This document shows positions 5,585-8,317 of a stretch of DNA of 8,317 nucleotides, in pieces (the first letter of the stretch is position 1; each line of letters begins with the position of its first letter). The stretch is from JACQCE01 sp041484905 (GTDB taxonomy: Bacteria > Nitrospirota > Nitrospiria > JACQCE01): the NCBI GenBank assembly GCA_041484905.1, contig JBGPIL010000095.1, forward strand, positions 1 through 8,317, written 5' to 3'. Under the pieces are notes generated by a model. That model searched no databases. It worked only from the letters and a program-made list of their open reading frames with translations, and was not told the DNA's origin. A program made the position numbers and the translations under genes.

Positions 5585-7690
5585 CTACCCGGTGGCCACC
5601 ACCCGTTGCGACGCCTCGGCCAGCAAGGCCGGAACATCGAGGACCAGGATCATCCGGCGGTTGCCCAGTTCAGCTGCGCCGGCCACGCCGGAAATCAGGC
5701 CGTGCAGCAGTTCACCGATGGTCTTAATGACGATTTCCTGTTGCCCCTCAATTGCCTCCACCACGAGGCCCAGACGGCTTTCCGCGGAACCGACCACGAC
5801 AATGTACAGGTCGTCCTCTTGAGCCTGGGTCGACGGCGCACAGGCAAAATGCTCCCGAAGCCTGAGCAACGGAAGGGTGCGACCTCGCAAGGCGATCATC
5901 TCGGCGCCTTCGACGGTGCGAATGTCCGTCGATCGGCCCAAGAGTGTTTCCGCAACGGTGCTGAGTGGCACGGCAAACAGCTCGGCCCCGGCCCGAACCA
6001 GCAGGGCCCGGATGATCACCAGCGTGATCGGCAGGGTGATTGAAAACGTCGTCCCCACGCCCGGGGTCGTGGTGACATCGACCAGACCGTTGAACGTGGC
6101 AATATTTTTTGCCACCACGTCCAGTCCCACTCCACGCCCCGAGATTTCACTGACCTGTTCACTGGTGCTGAAACCGGGCTGAAACAGAAATTCAATGATG
6201 GCATCGTTCGTATAGGTTTTGTCCGGATCAGCCATCCCCTTGCGCACCGCCGTGTCCCGCACGCGCGGCAGATCAATCCCCTGCCCGTCGTCAGACACCT
6301 CGATGATCACGCTGGCGCCCTGCGGTCGCGCGCGGAGCATAATTTGACCGGCTTCGGGTTTGCCGGCCGCGCGCCGGGCCTGCGGCGATTCCAGGCCGTG
6401 ATCCATGGCATTTCGGAGCAAATGCAACAAGGGATCGGCGATCGCCTCCACCATGGTTTTATCCAGGCGCGTCTCTTCTCCGCTCATGCGCAGATCAACG
6501 GACTTTCCCAGTTCACGGGACAGCTTGCGGGCCGCGCGCGCGAGCCGGTCGAAGAGCTGGCCCAGGGGCACCATTCTGGCTTCGACCAAGCCCTCCTGCA
6601 GTTCCGTCAGCTTGTGTTCAACCGCCTGCACCGATTTGAGCAGGCTGCCGGCCAGTCCAGAAGAGCCTTCCCGCTCAAGCAGTTCCTTGGCCAATTGATA
6701 GAGGACCGCTTTTTGAAGCACCAGTTCGCCCATGATATTGAGCAAATGGTCCAATTGATGAATTTCGACCCTGACCGTATCGCTCAGACTCCGCACCGAT
6801 GTCGTGGCCTCGCCGGCATGCGGCACATGGGGCACGATGTCGGGCTGTGTCGTCATGGTCTCCCGAATGCCGCCAGTGCCGGCTTCAACCAGCGCCGTGA
6901 CTTGCACCGTCGGGCCGACGCCCTCCGCCAGTTCCTGTCGGGATTGTGTGCTGCCGATGACCAATTCAAAACCGATTCGCCCCGGCCCGATCGTTTGTCC
7001 TTCCGCAGACTCCGGCTCGCCGATCTGCGGCACGGTGGCAATGAGCTCTCCACGTTCTTGCAGGCGGCCGGTCACCGCACCGAGTTGCCGGTCGAAATCT
7101 TCGAGACCGAAATCCACACGTACGGCATACACCGTCCGCCCCATGCGGAGGTTTTCACGCAGGCGGTGTTCTTCATAGGTGGTCAGGGCAGCGACGAGGC
7201 GGGCTGGAATGCCCAACGATGCCAACGGAGGACTGGTCGATCCGGGCGTGGCCGTCACGATTTGTTTGATTCGATTGGTGTAGTCCGCGGTCTCCTCGAC
7301 TAAAGTGGTGTCATTGGTCCTGTGGGGGGTACCGTGAGGGGTGCCGTGGGGACCGGGGGCGCCAGGTTTGGCCACCATGGCCACACCGCGGCGCAACAGC
7401 GCCACCCCCTCGCCGATCAACACCATCGTCGGCGGCTGGGGGGAGACTCTTCCCATTCGAAGGTGATCCATTAACTCTTCCATTTCGTGACTGAGTCTAG
7501 AGATCTCGGTCAACCCGGCCATGCCCGCCATGCCTTTGAGCGAATGGGCGCTGCGAAACAGGGCGTTGAGTCGATCCGCCATCTGTTCAGGAGTGAGGCC
7601 GGTCTGCTCCAGCGTGGCCAGATCGGCATCCATTTGGTCCAACAATTCCTCAGCTTCTGGAAGAAATTCTTCGGACAATGGAGCGCTCAT
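5585..7690 (-). CDS. cheA: Chemotaxis histidine kinase CheA
   Basis: A 701-residue cytoplasmic kinase that autophosphorylates in response to receptor state and passes phosphate to CheY. P1/Hpt covers about residues 1-100 with phospho-acceptor His49 in RSAHSLKGMAG. A variable linker carries three PHGT-type repeats (114-125). A P2-like module follows at about 160-250 (LTTYEEHRLRENL, VYAVRVDFGLEDFDRQL, ELIATVPQIG). P3 dimerisation is at about 303-390 (LDHLLNIMGELVLQK). P4 has an N-box LLRNAMDHGLE (His431), G1 SDDGQGID (467-471), an F-box FLFQPGFSTS (501-510) and G2 GRGVGLDVV (518-526). P5, the CheW-like regulatory domain, fills about 560-701. All catalytic boxes are intact and no receiver domain is fused. 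The start at 7690 is chosen over 7768 because GAGG lies 5 nt upstream and P1 begins at once; the longer form would overlap cheY. It follows cheY by 13 nt. It ends with TAG, followed by the AT-rich gap. Confidence 0.97.
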   Translation of the reverse strand: MSAPLSEEFLPEAEELLDQMDADLATLEQTGLTPEQMADRLNALFRSAHSLKGMAGMAGLTEISRLSHEMEELMDHLRMGRVSPQPPTMVLIGEGVALLRRGVAMVAKPGAPGPHGTPHGTPHRTNDTTLVEETADYTNRIKQIVTATPGSTSPPLASLGIPARLVAALTTYEEHRLRENLRMGRTVYAVRVDFGLEDFDRQLGAVTGRLQERGELIATVPQIGEPESAEGQTIGPGRIGFELVIGSTQSRQELAEGVGPTVQVTALVEAGTGGIRETMTTQPDIVPHVPHAGEATTSVRSLSDTVRVEIHQLDHLLNIMGELVLQKAVLYQLAKELLEREGSSGLAGSLLKSVQAVEHKLTELQEGLVEARMVPLGQLFDRLARAARKLSRELGKSVDLRMSGEETRLDKTMVEAIADPLLHLLRNAMDHGLESPQARRAAGKPEAGQIMLRARPQGASVIIEVSDDGQGIDLPRVRDTAVRKGMADPDKTYTNDAIIEFLFQPGFSTSEQVSEISGRGVGLDVVAKNIATFNGLVDVTTTPGVGTTFSITLPITLVIIRALLVRAGAELFAVPLSTVAETLLGRSTDIRTVEGAEMIALRGRTLPLLRLREHFACAPSTQAQEDDLYIVVVGSAESRLGLVVEAIEGQQEIVIKTIGELLHGLISGVAGAAELGNRRMILVLDVPALLAEASQRVVATG
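7316..7351 (-). repeat. 12-bp tandem repeat (three units) in the cheA P1-P2 linker
   Basis: Three consecutive 12-bp units encode PHGT, PHGT and PHRT at CheA residues 114-125. The unit length is a multiple of three, so expansion or contraction would change linker length without a frameshift. The units differ at a few bases. Confidence 0.7.
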
Positions 7691-7695
7691 GCGAA

Positions 7696-7699
7696 CCTC
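7696..7699 (-). promoter_or_regulatory. Shine-Dalgarno of cheA
   Basis: GAGG on the minus strand, 5 nt before the ATG at 7690 and inside the 13-nt gap after the cheY stop. It supports the shorter cheA start. Confidence 0.6.
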
Positions 7700-7703
7700 G
7701 CCA

Positions 7704-8090
7704 TCAGGAGGGCGGTGAGAGGGAGGGCAGCAATTTCCAGACGGCCGCTTTGAGTTGTTCGGGCTCAAAGGGCTTGCCCAAATACGCTGATGCCCCCAAT
7801 TGCAATCCCCGGCGGACGTCAGCTTCTGAGCGCTGGGTGGAAATGATCAGAATCGGCACGCCGGTATAGGCAGGTTGCTGCCTGACAAATCGGACAATTT
7901 CCAATCCGGTGATCTCGGGCAGATTGACATCGGTAATGATCAGATCGAAGCGGGAACCCGGCAGCGCTTTGAGCGCATGGAAGCCGTTGTCCGCCTCCAC
8001 GATGCGCACGTCGCCCAGGCTGCGCAACGTCGTCACAACAAGCGCGCGCATCGCGCGGGAATCCTCAACCACCAGAATTGACACGGCCAC
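7704..8090 (-). CDS. cheY: Single-domain response regulator CheY
   Basis: A 128-residue receiver domain with no output domain. Numbering from the GTG at 8090: acidic pair E9-D10, phospho-acceptor Asp54 (LIITDVNLP), switch Ser84 in ILIISTQ where E. coli CheY has Thr87, aromatic Tyr103 and conserved Lys106 in LGKPF. CheA would phosphorylate Asp54, and the phospho-form would bind a motor or other effector. The start is uncertain. The frame is open to a GTG at 8135, but that codon falls in the predicted -10 element. GTG 8090 has a GAGGG 10 nt upstream and puts the first beta strand (VSILVVEDS) at the N-terminus; an ATG at 8117 lacks a ribosome binding site and would add 9 residues. cheA begins 13 nt downstream, so the two form one unit. 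Cognate pairing with CheA is inferred from this adjacency. Confidence 0.93.
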   Translation of the reverse strand: MAVSILVVEDSRAMRALVVTTLRSLGDVRIVEADNGFHALKALPGSRFDLIITDVNLPEITGLEIVRFVRQQPAYTGVPILIISTQRSEADVRRGLQLGASAYLGKPFEPEQLKAAVWKLLPSLSPPS

Positions 8091-8092
8091 TT

Positions 8093-8115
8093 GTGGTGAA
8101 CCCTCGTGGTGAACC
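8093..8115 (-). repeat. 10-bp direct repeat around the cheY ribosome binding site
   Basis: GTGGTGAACC (plus-strand reading) occurs exactly twice, at 8093-8102 and 8106-8115, a 13-bp period. The GAGGG of cheY (8101-8105) lies at the junction. The 3' end of the first copy also pairs with the start-codon region (CCAC-TT-GTGG at 8087-8096). It could be an operator or affect translation, or be a small duplication. Confidence 0.6.
8101..8105 (-). promoter_or_regulatory. Shine-Dalgarno of cheY
   Basis: GAGGG on the minus strand, 10 nt before the GTG at 8090. It favours GTG 8090 over the ATG at 8117 and the GTG at 8135. Confidence 0.5.
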
Positions 8116-8125
8116 ATATAGTGTG

Positions 8126-8134
8126 AATATAGCA
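8126..8134 (-). promoter_or_regulatory. Extended -10 promoter element for cheY-cheA
   Basis: The minus strand reads TGC-TATATT, a TGn extension plus a 5-of-6 match to TATAAT. No good -35 hexamer is found at 15-18 bp spacing, as is common for extended -10 promoters. Transcription would start near 8119, upstream of the preferred cheY start. This is a housekeeping-type promoter, unlike the sigma-54 element before the MerR gene. Confidence 0.4.
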
Positions 8135-8182
8135 CAGCCTCTTAAAACGCGCTGGGAGTCGATCCGCTCGTGTTGATTTGAA

Positions 8183-8317
8183 TCAGGGGGAGATGCTCTT
8201 CTCCCCCGACTTGAGCGAACGTTCTATGTGAGCGGAAAAATCGAGGGGCTTTCCCTCGAGTATACGGTATGAGTCAAATAACCAATGAGGGGTTGTCAGG
8301 GGGGAGATATCGTCTCC
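8183..8317 (-). CDS. Possible C-terminal end of an upstream gene (44 codons, uncertain)
   Basis: One minus-strand frame is open from the right edge to a TGA at 8185-8183, while the other two close early. The peptide (including HWLFDSYRILEGKPLDF) has reasonable composition but no motif I recognise. A 44-codon open frame is not rare by chance, GC appears lower than in the genes here, and the frame contains both hairpins described above. It may equally be intergenic DNA. Confidence 0.25.
   Translation of the reverse strand, partial: GDDISPLTTPHWLFDSYRILEGKPLDFSAHIERSLKSGEKSISP
8186..8207. repeat. Perfect 8-bp GC-rich inverted repeat, copy 1
   Basis: GGGGGAGA and TCTCCCCC flank a 6-nt loop. No T-run follows on either strand, so it is not a standard intrinsic terminator. 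A similar sequence lies at 8297-8317, which makes a repeated palindromic element plausible. Confidence 0.6.
8236..8259 (-). terminator. Terminator-like hairpin facing left
   Basis: On the minus strand TCGAGGG, a 5-nt loop and CCCTCGA form a perfect 7-bp stem directly followed by TTTTT (8240-8236). It would stop transcription arriving from a gene right of the window and insulate the cheY promoter. If the open frame at 8183-8317 is truly coding, this hairpin would lie inside it, so both calls are unlikely to be right. Confidence 0.45.
8297..8317. repeat. Inverted repeat, copy 2 (cut by window edge)
   Basis: TCAGGGGGGAGAT matches the left arm of the element at 8183-8194 apart from one extra G. 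GGAGA (8303-8307) pairs with TCTCC (8313-8317) across TATCG, and further Gs could pair with bases outside the window. Confidence 0.4.

Noticed and set aside
5572..5605. Possible terminator after cheA
   Set aside because: The GGTGG/CCACC stem is short and separated by about 10 nt from the T-run; not convincing.
5498..6043. Plus-strand frame starting in the spacer and running into cheA
   Set aside because: It is mostly antisense to the CheA P4/P5 coding region and has no recognisable motif.

Overview
The window is one face of a chemosensory (che-type) gene cluster. Every supported gene lies on the minus strand, so transcription runs from right to left: cheY, cheA, a 236-bp AT-rich gap, a MerR-type regulator, cheW, a soluble chemoreceptor, a second cheW, a membrane chemoreceptor with a c-type haem motif, and the first 25 codons of a Cys-rich protein cut off by the left edge. 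GC content is moderately high (roughly 58-60% in coding DNA, judged by eye) and falls sharply in the gap. Protein style, namely the NAAI(I/L)AAQ receptor tips, the CheA P2-like module with its YEEHRLRENL stretch and the Tll0287-like haem sensor, suggests a Nitrospirota (Nitrospira-like) or delta-proteobacterial/Geobacter-like bacterium. That placement is inference from memory, not a search.

Layout. 8136-8317 is a leader region with two similar GC-rich inverted repeats, a terminator-like hairpin facing left, and a 44-codon open frame entering from the right edge that may or may not be real. 8126-8134 is an extended -10 element for the first unit. 7704-8090 is cheY (GTG start preferred) and 5585-7690 is a full-length cheA with intact P1, P3, P4 and P5 plus a P2-like module. 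5349-5584 is non-coding and holds a consensus sigma-54 (-24/-12) promoter at 5416-5431, oriented to drive the second unit. 4974-5348 encodes the MerR-type protein. From 4947 to 80 two CheW-receptor pairs alternate, with junctions of 2 nt, a 4-nt overlap and an 8-nt overlap, and the next gene starts 2 nt further on. The last five genes are therefore almost certainly one translationally coupled message.

How it would work: two receptors, one cytoplasmic with no recognisable sensor domain and one periplasmic with a CxxCH haem-binding motif, dock through two different CheW proteins to one CheA. CheA phosphorylates CheY on Asp54. No CheR, CheB, CheZ or flagellar gene lies in the window, so whether the output is motility, pili or another process cannot be told here. 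The most notable points are the sigma-54 promoter splitting the cluster, the haem-type redox or gas receptor, the paired cheW-mcp architecture, and the shared non-canonical receptor-tip residues.
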